From: JBOGFC01 sp050742155
GTDB lineage: Bacteria; Actinomycetota; Acidimicrobiia; Spongiisociales; JALYHC01
Length of the DNA stretch: 24,667 nucleotides
Assembly (NCBI GenBank): GCA_050742155.1
Contig: JBOGFC010000216.1
Coordinates: 1 to 24,667, forward strand
Direction of reading: 5' to 3'
The notes beneath the pieces were generated by a model, which worked only from the letters and a program-made list of their open reading frames with translations, was not told the DNA's origin and searched no databases. The position numbers were made by a program, and so were the translations under genes. Positions 6,459 to 13,406 of the stretch are shown here, in pieces (position 1 is the stretch's first letter; every line of letters begins with the position of its first letter).

Positions 6459-8383
6459 CAGCGAGGCGGTCGGGCAAGTTCGGTCAGCTCCTCCAGCGCC
6501 GACCGGAGCGGCACGCCGCGCCGCTCGTCGTCCTCCGTGTAGAGACGCAGCCCAACGGTGCGCTCTTCGGCGTCCCGGTCGCCCACCACCAGCACGGCCG
6601 GATGCTTGTGGGTGAAGGCCCGGCGGATCTTCTCCCCGACCGTCTCGTTGGTCTCGTCCACCACCACCCGCAACTCACCCAGCGCGGCGGCCACCTCCCG
6701 GGCGTAGTCGAGGTGGCGGTCGGCGACCGGGAGCACCGTCGCCTGCACCGGGGCCAGCCAGGCCGGGAGCGCCCCGGCGTAGTGCTCGACCAGGATGGCG
6801 AAGAAGCGCTCGATGGAGCCCAGCAGCGCACGGTGGATCATCACCGGACGCTCCCGAGTGTTCTCGGGCGTGTCGTACTCGAGGCCGAAGCGTTCCGGCA
6901 GGATGAAGTCCAGCTGCAAGGTGGAGCACTGCCAGCGCCGGCCGATGGCGTCTCGGATGTGCACGTCGATCTTGGGGCCGTAGAACACCCCCTCTCCCTC
7001 CGCCACCCGATATTCGAGGCCGGCTTGCTGGAGGGCGGCCCGGAGCGCCTCGGTGGCCTCCTCCCAGAGCGCCTCCTCCCCCACGTAGTCCTCCGGCCGG
7101 GTGGAGAGGTCGGCCTCGAACTCGCGGAAGCCGAAGTCCCGGAACACCATCAACACGAAGTCGAGCAGGCGCTGCAGCTCGTCGGCGAGCTGGTCGCGGG
7201 TGCAAAAGATGTGGCTGTCGTCTTGGGTGAGGCCCCGTACCCGCAACAGGCCGGTCAGCACCCCGGAACGCTCGTAGCGATAGACGGTTCCCAGCTCGAA
7301 GAGCCTGAGCGGCAGTTCCCGATAGGACCGCCCCTTGGAGCGGTAGATGAGGATGTGGAAGGGGCAGTTCATCGGCTTCAGGTAGTACCGCTGCTCATCG
7401 TCGAGTTCCATGCCGGGATACATGTTCTCGGCGTAGAGCTCGAGATGGCCGGAGGTCTCCCACAGGACCGAGCGGGCCAAGTGGGGGGTGAAGACCAGAT
7501 CGTAGCCGTGGGCCAGATGGGTACGGCGGCTGTAGTCTTCGATGGCCCTCCGCACCAGGCCGCCTTTGGGATGCCACAGCGCCAATCCGGCCCCGAGCTC
7601 TGGGGGGAACGAGAAGAGATCCAGCTCCACTCCGAGCTTGCGGTGGTCGCGGCGCTGAGCCTCCTCCAGGCGGTCCAGGTAGGCGGCCAGCGCCTGGCGG
7701 CTCTCCCAGGCGGTGCCGTAAATTCGCTGCAGCTGGGGCCGGCGCTCGTCCCCTCGCCAGTAGGCACCCGCCGAGCGGAGCAGCCGTACGGCCTGTAAGC
7801 CCCCGGTGGAGGGGAGGTGCGGGCCCCGGCAAAGATCCACGAAGCCGTCGTTTCGGTAGAGGGTCACCTGCTCCCCGGCCCCCACCTCGCTCTCCTCCAC
7901 CGACTCGATGATCTCCCGCTTGAAGGGTTGGTCGGCGAAGATCTCCAGCGCCTCGTCCCCTCCCACCTCATGCCGAACGAAGGGCTGGTCCTCTCCGATG
8001 ATCTCCCACATCCGGGCCTCGATCTTCTCCAGGTCCTCGGGAGTGAAGGGGCGGCCGATGTCGAAGTCGTAGTAGAAGCCGTCCTCGATGGGAGGCCCGA
8101 TGGCGAAGTGGGCCCCGGGAAAGAGATCCAGCACCGCCTGGGCCAGCACGTGGGCGGCCGAATGTCGCAGCACCGCCCGGCCATCCTCCGTGGCCTCGGT
8201 GATGACCTCGAACCGCCCTCCGGAGGGGAGGGGCCGGCCGAGATCGAGCTGCCGCCCGTCGAGCGTGACCGCCACCGCCGCCCTTGCCAGGCGGGGCCCC
8301 ACCCACTCGGCCACTTCCCGGCCGGTGACCCCATCCGGGAACTGGTGGGTGCTGCCGTCGGGGAACGTCAGCTCGATGGCCAT
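6458..8383 (-). CDS. thrS: Threonine-tRNA ligase
   Basis: A 641-aa class II aminoacyl-tRNA synthetase. Domains in order: TGS (from MAIELTFPDGSTHQF, residues 1-62), the editing domain with HSAAHVLAQAV (HxxxH, about residue 75), the class II core with MNCPFHI (zinc-binding Cys) and the motif-2 region VRGLTQDDSHIFC, then a C-terminal anticodon-binding domain starting near LPAWLAPVQATVLP. It charges tRNA-Thr and edits mischarged Ser. The ATG at 8383 gives the usual TGS start; an open frame continues to 8599 but overlaps mshD. It follows mshD by 43 bases and overlaps the HIT gene by one base. No T-box leader is seen in the short upstream gap. Confidence 0.97.
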   Translation of the reverse strand: MAIELTFPDGSTHQFPDGVTGREVAEWVGPRLARAAVAVTLDGRQLDLGRPLPSGGRFEVITEATEDGRAVLRHSAAHVLAQAVLDLFPGAHFAIGPPIEDGFYYDFDIGRPFTPEDLEKIEARMWEIIGEDQPFVRHEVGGDEALEIFADQPFKREIIESVEESEVGAGEQVTLYRNDGFVDLCRGPHLPSTGGLQAVRLLRSAGAYWRGDERRPQLQRIYGTAWESRQALAAYLDRLEEAQRRDHRKLGVELDLFSFPPELGAGLALWHPKGGLVRRAIEDYSRRTHLAHGYDLVFTPHLARSVLWETSGHLELYAENMYPGMELDDEQRYYLKPMNCPFHILIYRSKGRSYRELPLRLFELGTVYRYERSGVLTGLLRVRGLTQDDSHIFCTRDQLADELQRLLDFVLMVFRDFGFREFEADLSTRPEDYVGEEALWEEATEALRAALQQAGLEYRVAEGEGVFYGPKIDVHIRDAIGRRWQCSTLQLDFILPERFGLEYDTPENTRERPVMIHRALLGSIERFFAILVEHYAGALPAWLAPVQATVLPVADRHLDYAREVAAALGELRVVVDETNETVGEKIRRAFTHKHPAVLVVGDRDAEERTVGLRLYTEDDERRGVPLRSALEELTELARPPR

Positions 8384-8426
8384 CTCGACCGGCAGGGTAC
8401 CCGGCGTGGGGCAGGGTTCCGGCCGT

Positions 8427-9320
8427 TTATCGGGCCACGAAGCATTGGTCGACGTGGTCGAGATGGAAGCCGAGGTGCTCGTACAGCCGCCGGGCCGCTT
8501 GGTTGGAAGCGTCCACGTAGAGCATGGCCGAGCGGGCCGCCCGCTCCTCGGATAGGTGGCGCAGGCCGTCCAGTGCCAGGGCCTTCCCCAACCCGGCACC
8601 CTGATGGGAGGGGGCCACGGCGATCACATAGATCTCCCCGACCGATCCCGGGTGGAGCTTGGTCCAGCAAAACCCCACCAGCTCATCTCCCTGCCAGGCC
8701 ATCAGGAAGCCTTGCGGATCGAACCAGTCCTGCCGTTGGCGCAGGCGGAGCGTCTCCAGGTCCCAGGAGCCGTTCTCAGGATGCCCGGCGAAGGCGGCGT
8801 TGTTGACCTCCAGCCAGGCCTGCTCGTCGCCCCCGACTCGGAAGGCCCGGACGGCGACCCCCGGCGGATAGGCCGGCTCCTCGCCGGCCGGCAGCGTTTT
8901 GCGCAGTTGGCGCAGCTCCCGCTCCTGTCGGAACCCCAGCCGCCGAAGGGTCTCGGCGATCCCGGGGTGATAGGCCCACAGGTGCACCTCGCCCGGGGCC
9001 TCATCAGCGGCCGCATCTCTGGCCGCCGAGACCACCCGCTCGATGATCTCGGTGTGGCGCCAGAGGGGATGCACGGCCACCTCCAGCCCCCATACCTCGG
9101 CCCGCTCGTTGCGGGTCAGGTGCGCATAGGCGACCGCCTGTCTTCCTTCCTCTCCCACCAGCCCCAAGGTCGACTCCCCTCCCCCGCTGACCAGATCGAG
9201 GTACTTGTGCTCTCCGAGCGGGTCGTGGCCGTCGGCCAGCCGGCAGGCGGCGAAGAGCGATTCCAGGGCTTCGAGGTCCTCCGGATGCCGGACGGGCCGG
9301 ATCTCCACACCGCTCACCAT
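8427..9320 (-). CDS. mshD: Mycothiol synthase (double GNAT acetyltransferase)
   Basis: A 297-aa protein made of two GNAT acetyltransferase domains. The C-terminal domain carries the acetyl-CoA loop APSHQGAGLGKAL and the end LYVDASNQAARRLYEHLGF; the linker region has NNAAFAGHPENGSW and WFDPQGFLMAW, which match the mycothiol synthase family closely. MshD acetylates the cysteinyl amine of Cys-GlcN-Ins in the last step of mycothiol synthesis, which marks the host as an actinobacterium. The ATG at 9320 lies eight bases after GAGAGG; a GTG two codons in and another at MVSG-V are alternative starts. The gene diverges from a VOC gene and heads the mshD-thrS-HIT operon. Confidence 0.88.
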   Translation of the reverse strand: MVSGVEIRPVRHPEDLEALESLFAACRLADGHDPLGEHKYLDLVSGGGESTLGLVGEEGRQAVAYAHLTRNERAEVWGLEVAVHPLWRHTEIIERVVSAARDAAADEAPGEVHLWAYHPGIAETLRRLGFRQERELRQLRKTLPAGEEPAYPPGVAVRAFRVGGDEQAWLEVNNAAFAGHPENGSWDLETLRLRQRQDWFDPQGFLMAWQGDELVGFCWTKLHPGSVGEIYVIAVAPSHQGAGLGKALALDGLRHLSEERAARSAMLYVDASNQAARRLYEHLGFHLDHVDQCFVAR

Positions 9321-9356
9321 ATCGGTAGCCTCTCGGTTGGGAAGAAAGGACCCGTC

Positions 9357-9725
9357 ATGGCGAACGGAAGGCTCGAGTGGGTGGAGGTCCCCGCCCCCGA
9401 TGTGGAGGCGTCGGCCGCCTTCTACGAGAGCGTCTTCGGCTGGAAGCTGAAGCGGGATGGACAGTTCGAGGGCTACCTGATGTTCGAGGACGCCGGCGGC
9501 GCCATGGGAGGGGCCTTCACGGCCCAGCACCAGGTGGCGGACCAGCCGGGGGTGCTGCTCTACATCACCGTGGAGTCGATCGACCGAACGCTGGCTCAAG
9601 TCGAGGAGAAAGGCGGCACGGCCCTCGAGCCGCGCTCGCTCATCACCGAGGAGATCGGCTGGTGGGGCACCTTTCGCGACCCGGCCGGCAATGTGATAGG
9701 GGTCTTCGAGAATCCGGCCGGCTGA
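9357..9725 (+). CDS. VOC (glyoxalase/bleomycin-resistance) family protein
   Basis: A 122-aa protein of the vicinal oxygen chelate fold. The opening GRLEWVEVPAPDVEASAAFY followed by FGWKL is the classic first beta-alpha-beta unit, and WGTFRDPAGNVIGVFE is the closing unit with the terminal metal-ligand Glu. Substrate is unknown; members include glyoxalases, dioxygenases and antibiotic-binding proteins. The ATG has AAGAAAGGA seven bases upstream, and a TAGCCT -10-like box lies at 9326-9331, divergent from mshD. The stop codon lies only 18 bases from the end of a TPP riboswitch on the opposite strand. Confidence 0.88.
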   Translation: MANGRLEWVEVPAPDVEASAAFYESVFGWKLKRDGQFEGYLMFEDAGGAMGGAFTAQHQVADQPGVLLYITVESIDRTLAQVEEKGGTALEPRSLITEEIGWWGTFRDPAGNVIGVFENPAG

Positions 9726-9742
9726 AGGGCCTGCGAAGCGGC

Positions 9743-9830
9743 GTCCCTGCGCCGGTATTACCCGGTTCAGGTTCTGAGGGTCGTCGGCTCCTCCAGCCGG
9801 CCTCTCAGCCGGGTAGGCACCCAGCTCCCC
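9743..9830 (-). ncRNA. TPP (THI-box) riboswitch, orphan
   Basis: Read on the minus strand, the segment has all conserved pieces of the thiamine pyrophosphate aptamer in order: GGGTGCC, GGCTGAGAGG, a variable GC-rich arm (GGCTGGAGGAGCC), ACCCTCAGAACCTGAAC, then GGGTAATACC and GCGCAGGGA. Normally such an aptamer sits in the leader of thiC or another thiamine gene. Here the next sequence in its transcription direction is the 3' end of the oppositely oriented VOC gene, then mshD about 420 bases on. A good promoter lies directly upstream (9855-9883). Confidence 0.95.
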
Positions 9831-9854
9831 TCTCGCTTCACAGGCCCACCGCGA

Positions 9855-9883
9855 ACCTTACCCCTGCCCTGAGACGGTGTCCA
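9855..9883 (-). promoter_or_regulatory. Promoter of the TPP riboswitch transcript
   Basis: On the minus strand TGGACA, a 17-base spacer and TAAGGT form a near-consensus housekeeping promoter. Predicted transcription would start near 9848, just ahead of the aptamer, which suggests the riboswitch is still transcribed. Confidence 0.65.
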
Positions 9884-9946
9884 CTGAAACGGCCCCTCTT
9901 GTTGGGCAACTCGGCAGGGCAGGGGCGGCCGGGTCCTGCGGACCAC

Positions 9947-9952
9947 TAGGGT
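9947..9952 (+). promoter_or_regulatory. -10 box of a leaderless gene
   Basis: TAGGGT ends six bases before the ATG at 9959, the spacing expected when transcription starts on the start codon itself. No Shine-Dalgarno is present. Confidence 0.5.
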
Positions 9953-9958
9953 CGTCTC

Positions 9959-10150
9959 ATGTTCGAGCTGGCGGTGCTCTTCGGGGTGGGGGCAGCCATC
10001 CTCTGGGTGCTCTGGAAGCAAGGCTCCCTCCTCCCGGCTGAGACCGCCCGGCTGATCTTCTACATCCTGGTGGCCGCCTTCGTGGTCACCTTGCTGCTCT
10101 CACTGGTCGGACGAGGCGACGGACCCCCCGACGACATCCCACCCGGCTGA
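9959..10150 (+). CDS. Small two-TM membrane protein
   Basis: A 63-aa protein, not recognised by family. It has two hydrophobic segments (about residues 2-20, FELAVLFGVGAAILWVLW, and 31-50, LIFYILVAAFVVTLLLSLVG) and a short acidic, Pro-rich tail (DGPPDDIPPG). The presence of a leaderless -10 box, clean membrane segments and a convergent neighbour make it likely to be a real gene. It could be a small membrane regulator or assembly factor; nothing more can be said. Confidence 0.65.
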   Translation: MFELAVLFGVGAAILWVLWKQGSLLPAETARLIFYILVAAFVVTLLLSLVGRGDGPPDDIPPG

Positions 10151-10159
10151 ACCCCCGAT

Positions 10160-10703
10160 CTAGGCGGTGTGAGCTAGGGCCTTCCACAGGTCGGGTCCGT
10201 ATCGAAGAACGATCCCCGCCGAGTCGACGTGGAGTTCGGCGACGAAGCTCCCCGAGGAGTACCGCCACCGCCGTTCAGCGAGACGCCGGTAGCTCTGCTC
10301 GGCGCTCTCGACGGTCAGCTCCGGGAAGCGGACCCAGGCGGCGGTGATCGATTCGGCCGCCCCGACCTCGAGTCCGAGGCGTCGGATGGGCAGGGTGTTG
10401 GTGGAGGGCGTCCATCCCAGATCGACGTCCAGACATCCGCCGAGGTCGTCCATGGCTTGGTCGTCCACCAGCCAGTTACCCGTGCCGTCGGCGACCATTT
10501 CCAGCCGACGCTCCCGGCCGCCCCGGGCGATAGCGATGTCGACGCGGCGGGTGCGCCACTGTCGGTCCACCTCGACCTTCGGCAGGGTCTCCTCCCACCG
10601 GAACCACGACCACCCCGGTGAGTCGATGGGCGGTGGGGAGGTCGGTCAAGATGCAGTGCTCGCTGCTCTGGAGCTGCGGGCTGTGCCACAGGACCTCGAT
10701 CAT
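10160..10703 (-). pseudogene. Putative glycolipid-binding family protein (PF06475-like), frameshifted
   Basis: Two frames together make one protein of the PF06475 (PA1994-like) type. The 5' part from the ATG at 10703 reads MIEVLWHSPQLQSSEHC and HRLTGVVVVPVGGD. The 3' part, one frame over, reads VDRQWRTRRVDIAIARG, GCLDVDLGWTPSTNTLPIRR and AAWVRFPELTVE to the TAG at 10160. The span is 544 bases (3n+1), so one extra base, or two missing, at about 10575-10640 breaks the gene. A GGAG lies before the ATG. The intact protein would be ~180 aa, the family's usual length. Either a recent pseudogene or a sequencing/assembly error. Annotators would probably call only the 136-aa 3' part from a GTG at 10570. 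Confidence 0.75.
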
Positions 10704-10758
10704 TGGCTTCTCCGGATCGTGTCAACCATGTCACCCAGCCTATGGGAGACTTTTCGCC

Positions 10759-11811
10759 GTGACCGAGCGGATGCTGTCGACGAGAGCCCTCAACCGGGCG
10801 CTCCTCGCCCGCCAACTCCTGCTCGAGCGCTCGCCCCTTCCCATCACCCGGGCTCTCGAACGGATCGGCGGGCTGCAGAGCCAATACGCACCCTCCGCTT
10901 ACATCGGGCTCTGGTCCCGCCTGCGGGACTTCCGCCGGGAGACGCTCACCAAAGCTCTGGAGAAGCGGCGGGCCGTGCAGGCGACACTGATGCGGGTCAC
11001 CATCCATATCGTTTCCGCCCGCGACTATCCCCTCCTCGCCGAGGGGATCAGGAGCGCCCGCCGTCGGTGGTGGCTCGGGGTGCAGCGACATCAGCTCGAA
11101 GGCGTCGACATGGAGGCGGTCGCCGCGGTGCTGCGACGGCATCTCGCCGACGGTCCCCGACGCCAGGCCGAGTTGGTCGAGCTCCTCGAGGCAGCGGGCT
11201 TCCCGCGGATGGCCTGGTCGGGTGCCGGGCTCTGGCTCGACATGGTCCGCGTCCCCCCCTCGGGCACCTGGGAGCGGCGCCGGGCCGACTTGTACGGCTT
11301 GGCCGACGAGTGGCTCGCCCGGGCCAAGGCGACCGAGGCGGAGGGTCTGGAACTCCTGGTCCGCCGGTACCTGGGGGCCTTCGGCCCGGCCTCGGTGACC
11401 GACGCGGCCGGCTGGGCGGGAGTCCCGGTCGGCATGCTTCGCCCGGTGATAGAACGGCTGAGGCTCCGCCGGTTCCGGGACGAGCAGGGCGGCGAACTCC
11501 TCGACCTGCCGCGGGCACCACTCCCCGATCCGAACACCCCAACTCCGGTCCGGTTCCTCCCCACCTATGACGCCACGCTGCTGGTACACGCCCGGCGTAC
11601 GCAGATCCTTCCGGAGCGCTACCGCAGCCGGGTCTTCAACACCAAGACCCCCCACTCGGTCGCCACCTTCCTGGTGGACGGAGCGGTCTCCGGCACCTGG
11701 CGGTACGAGCAGGAGCGGGTAGTGCTGGAACCGTTCGACCGCCTCCCCCGCCCCGTGTGGCGAGAGCTCGAAGAAGAGGCGGAGCGCCTGGCCGCCCTCC
11801 ACACCGAGTGA
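10759..11811 (+). CDS. Winged-helix protein of the AlkZ/YcaQ DNA glycosylase superfamily (HTH_42)
   Basis: A ~350-aa protein of the family built from tandem winged helices (Pfam HTH_42, PF06224). Visible landmarks are GGLQSQYAPSAYIGLWSRL near residue 38, which contains a QxQ motif like the catalytic QxQ/QxD of AlkZ/AlkX glycosylases, RVTIHIVSARDYP near 80, DAAGWAGVP near 217, and FLPTYDATLLVHARR then VFNTKTPHSVATFLVDGAVSGTWR towards the end. Characterised members (Streptomyces AlkZ, E. coli YcaQ/AlkX) excise alkylated bases and unhook DNA interstrand crosslinks. Many genome copies are annotated only as winged-helix DNA-binding proteins. The start is GTG 10759 (VTERMLSTRALN) or ATG 10771; neither has a clear ribosome site. 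It diverges from the frameshifted gene. Confidence 0.85.
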   Translation: MTERMLSTRALNRALLARQLLLERSPLPITRALERIGGLQSQYAPSAYIGLWSRLRDFRRETLTKALEKRRAVQATLMRVTIHIVSARDYPLLAEGIRSARRRWWLGVQRHQLEGVDMEAVAAVLRRHLADGPRRQAELVELLEAAGFPRMAWSGAGLWLDMVRVPPSGTWERRRADLYGLADEWLARAKATEAEGLELLVRRYLGAFGPASVTDAAGWAGVPVGMLRPVIERLRLRRFRDEQGGELLDLPRAPLPDPNTPTPVRFLPTYDATLLVHARRTQILPERYRSRVFNTKTPHSVATFLVDGAVSGTWRYEQERVVLEPFDRLPRPVWRELEEEAERLAALHTE

Positions 11812-11823
11812 CCAGGATGTCAC

Positions 11824-11986
11824 GTGAGCAGTGTTCTGGCTCGGTTGGCCCACTACCCGCCCATCGGAGAGAAACTGGAGCACGTGCCGATCCACGTCCG
11901 GCATGGAGCTGCACTACTACATCTCTCGTATGGGATTCCTCCCGAAACCCTCGAGCTCTTTCTACACCTGCCGTGAGAGTGGGTGG
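11824..11986 (+). pseudogene. N-terminal remnant of an AhpD-like gene (duplicate of 12741-13406)
   Basis: From about 11853 to 11986 this DNA is a diverged copy of 12818-12942 in the intact AhpD-like gene. Shared words include CTACCCGCCCATCGG, GGAGCACGTGCCGATCCACG and CTGCACTACTACATCTCTCG. A one-base insertion near 11923 and a one-base loss near 11944 scramble the middle, and a TGA at 11973 ends the frame. An in-frame GTG at 11824 leaves a 49-codon relic (VSSVLARLAHYPPIGEKLEH...). The copy covers only residues ~27-67 of the parent. Confidence 0.85.
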
Positions 11987-12012
11987 AAGTAGGGCCGGCC
12001 GAGGGCCTTGGC

Positions 12013-12028
12013 TAGTATGTAGCATGTC
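12013..12028. promoter_or_regulatory. GntR operator/promoter site A (autoregulation)
   Basis: TAGTATGTAGCATGTC overlaps the predicted -10 (TAGTAT, 12013-12018) and runs up to the ATG of gntR at 12029, so the mRNA would be nearly leaderless. It shares 11 of 15 bases with site C (18995-19009) in reverse orientation. Confidence 0.6.
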
Positions 12029-12709
12029 ATGTCCGAGCCCGGCATCCCGCTCATCGATCGGCCGGACAGCCTCGCCCAGCAGGCCTACCGGTCGATTCGG
12101 CAGGCGCTTCGCAACCAGGTGCTGGTCCACGGGGAGTTCTACTCCGAGAGCGAGCTCGCCCAGTCCATGGGCATCTCCCGGACGCCGGTCCGGGAGGCCC
12201 TCATCGAGCTGGCCCGGGAGGGGCTGGTGGAGATCGTGCCCCAGCGGGGTTTCCGGCTGCGGCTCCTGGGCCCCGACGATCAGCGAGAGGTCTTCGAGCT
12301 GCGAACTGTGCTCGAGTCCTACGTGGCCGAGCGCCTCGCCCGGCAGGCCACTCCCGACCAGGTGGCCCAGCTCCGAGAGGTGCTGGCCCGCCAGGCCGGC
12401 TTGGTGGACGAGGCCTCCGAGTTCCTCGGCGTCGACGAGGAGTTTCACCTTCTCATGCCGCGCCTGGTGGGGCTGGAGCGCACTCACGAGATGTTGGCCA
12501 CCTTGCGGGGAGCCATGTGGTTGATCGGCAGCACGGCCCTCTCCCTGCCCCAGCGGGGACCGGCGGTGCTGTCCGAGCACGCCGCTATCGTCGATGCCAT
12601 CGCCGACGGCGACTCGAAGGGGGCGGCTCGGGCGCTCCGCCACCACATCGAACAGACCGCCCTGGCAGCCGTTGGCCTGGAGGAGCAATCGGCCCAGACT
12701 ACCATGTAG
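12029..12709 (+). CDS. GntR-family transcriptional regulator, FCD subfamily
   Basis: A 226-aa regulator. The N-terminal winged helix (about residues 12-78) contains ELAQSMGISRTPVREALIELAREGLV, here named only by its ends, and PQRGFRLR, the wing. The C-terminal all-helical FCD ligand domain shows the metal-binding pattern DEEFH (about 135), EHAAIVDAI (about 185) and HHIEQT (about 208). FCD regulators usually bind a carboxylic acid such as a pathway substrate and release DNA. The gene sits directly upstream of the AhpD-like gene, and its stop codon lies inside operator site B. Related sites at four promoters suggest it governs the whole catabolic block and itself. Confidence 0.93.
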   Translation: MSEPGIPLIDRPDSLAQQAYRSIRQALRNQVLVHGEFYSESELAQSMGISRTPVREALIELAREGLVEIVPQRGFRLRLLGPDDQREVFELRTVLESYVAERLARQATPDQVAQLREVLARQAGLVDEASEFLGVDEEFHLLMPRLVGLERTHEMLATLRGAMWLIGSTALSLPQRGPAVLSEHAAIVDAIADGDSKGAARALRHHIEQTALAAVGLEEQSAQTTM

Positions 12710-12720
12710 CATGCTACGTA
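12698..12720. promoter_or_regulatory. GntR operator site B, ahead of the AhpD-like gene
   Basis: ACTACCATGTAGCATGCTAC contains a perfect 12-bp palindrome GTAGCATGCTAC (12706-12717). It differs at only two of 20 bases from site C at 18991-19010. The TAG of gntR lies within it. TAGCAT (12707-12712) or TACGAT (12719-12724) can serve as -10; AAGAGGAGG (12725-12733) is the ribosome binding site of the next gene. Confidence 0.7.
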
Positions 12721-12740
12721 CGATAAGAGGAGGCTGCTAA

Positions 12741-13406
12741 GTGACCACCAGCATCGATTCCCCGCAACCCATCACCGGAGAGACGCTCGACGAGGGCCAG
12801 GCGGAGGCCTTTCTCCCCTACCCGCCCATCGGGGACAACCTGGAGCACGTGCCGATCCACGTCCGGCCGGAGCTGCACTACTACATCTCTCGGATGGGAT
12901 TCCTCCCCAACACCCTCAAGCTCTATCTGCACGTGCCGTGGGTGGCCGAGCAGCTCTTCCGGCTCAACAACGCCGTGATGCGGGACGAGCGAAGCGCCCT
13001 CTCCGAGCACTTCAAGTACCGGCTCTCCCTGATCGCGAGTCGCGACAACGAGTGCCGCTACTGCACCGCCCATCATGTCCTCACCCTCAAGCGCCGCTGG
13101 GGCTACCAGGACGACCAGGTCGAGGGGCTGCTCCATCTCGACCAGCCGGCCGATGAACGGGAGGCGGTGGCCATGGAGTTCGTCCACCAGGCGAGCCTCG
13201 ACCCGGTCGGGGTGACCGACGAGCTGCGCCGCCGCCTCGCCGAGCACTTCTCCCCCCAGGAGGTGATGGAGATCGTCCTGGTGGTGGGGTTCTGGAAGAT
13301 GTACAACGCCATGCACACCGCTATGGCCGCCCCGCTCGAGGATCCGGTGCTGCCTTTCCGGGAGTGGGTGGAGGTGCTTCCCAGGGAGCCTGATCCCGGA
13401 GCATGA
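12741..13406 (+). CDS. AhpD-like / carboxymuconolactone decarboxylase-family protein
   Basis: A 221-aa protein of the AhpD-like fold. The redox-active motif is visible as NECRYCTAHH (about residues 102-111), i.e. C-x2-C-x3-H, as in alkylhydroperoxidase AhpD. The C-terminal part (FSPQEVMEIVLVVGFWKMYN) is the family's helical repeat. Such proteins reduce peroxides through their Cys pair, or work in unknown steps of aromatic catabolism. The GTG start has AAGAGGAGG seven bases upstream. The next gene, a thioredoxin-like protein, overlaps by four bases and is a natural electron donor for the Cys pair. Two broken relatives lie at 11824-11986 and 23369-23550. Confidence 0.88.
   Translation: MTTSIDSPQPITGETLDEGQAEAFLPYPPIGDNLEHVPIHVRPELHYYISRMGFLPNTLKLYLHVPWVAEQLFRLNNAVMRDERSALSEHFKYRLSLIASRDNECRYCTAHHVLTLKRRWGYQDDQVEGLLHLDQPADEREAVAMEFVHQASLDPVGVTDELRRRLAEHFSPQEVMEIVLVVGFWKMYNAMHTAMAAPLEDPVLPFREWVEVLPREPDPGA

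Noticed and set aside
8384..8599. Longer thrS start (713 aa)
   Set aside because: It would overlap the conserved C-terminal GNAT domain of mshD; the TGS domain begins at the ATG at 8383.
9321..9599. Longer mshD start (390 aa)
   Set aside because: The extra residues are antisense to the VOC gene and show no family similarity.
9767..10021. 84-aa open frame on the minus strand
   Set aside because: It covers the TPP aptamer, its promoter and the start of the 63-aa gene; it is an RNA and promoter region, not a protein gene.
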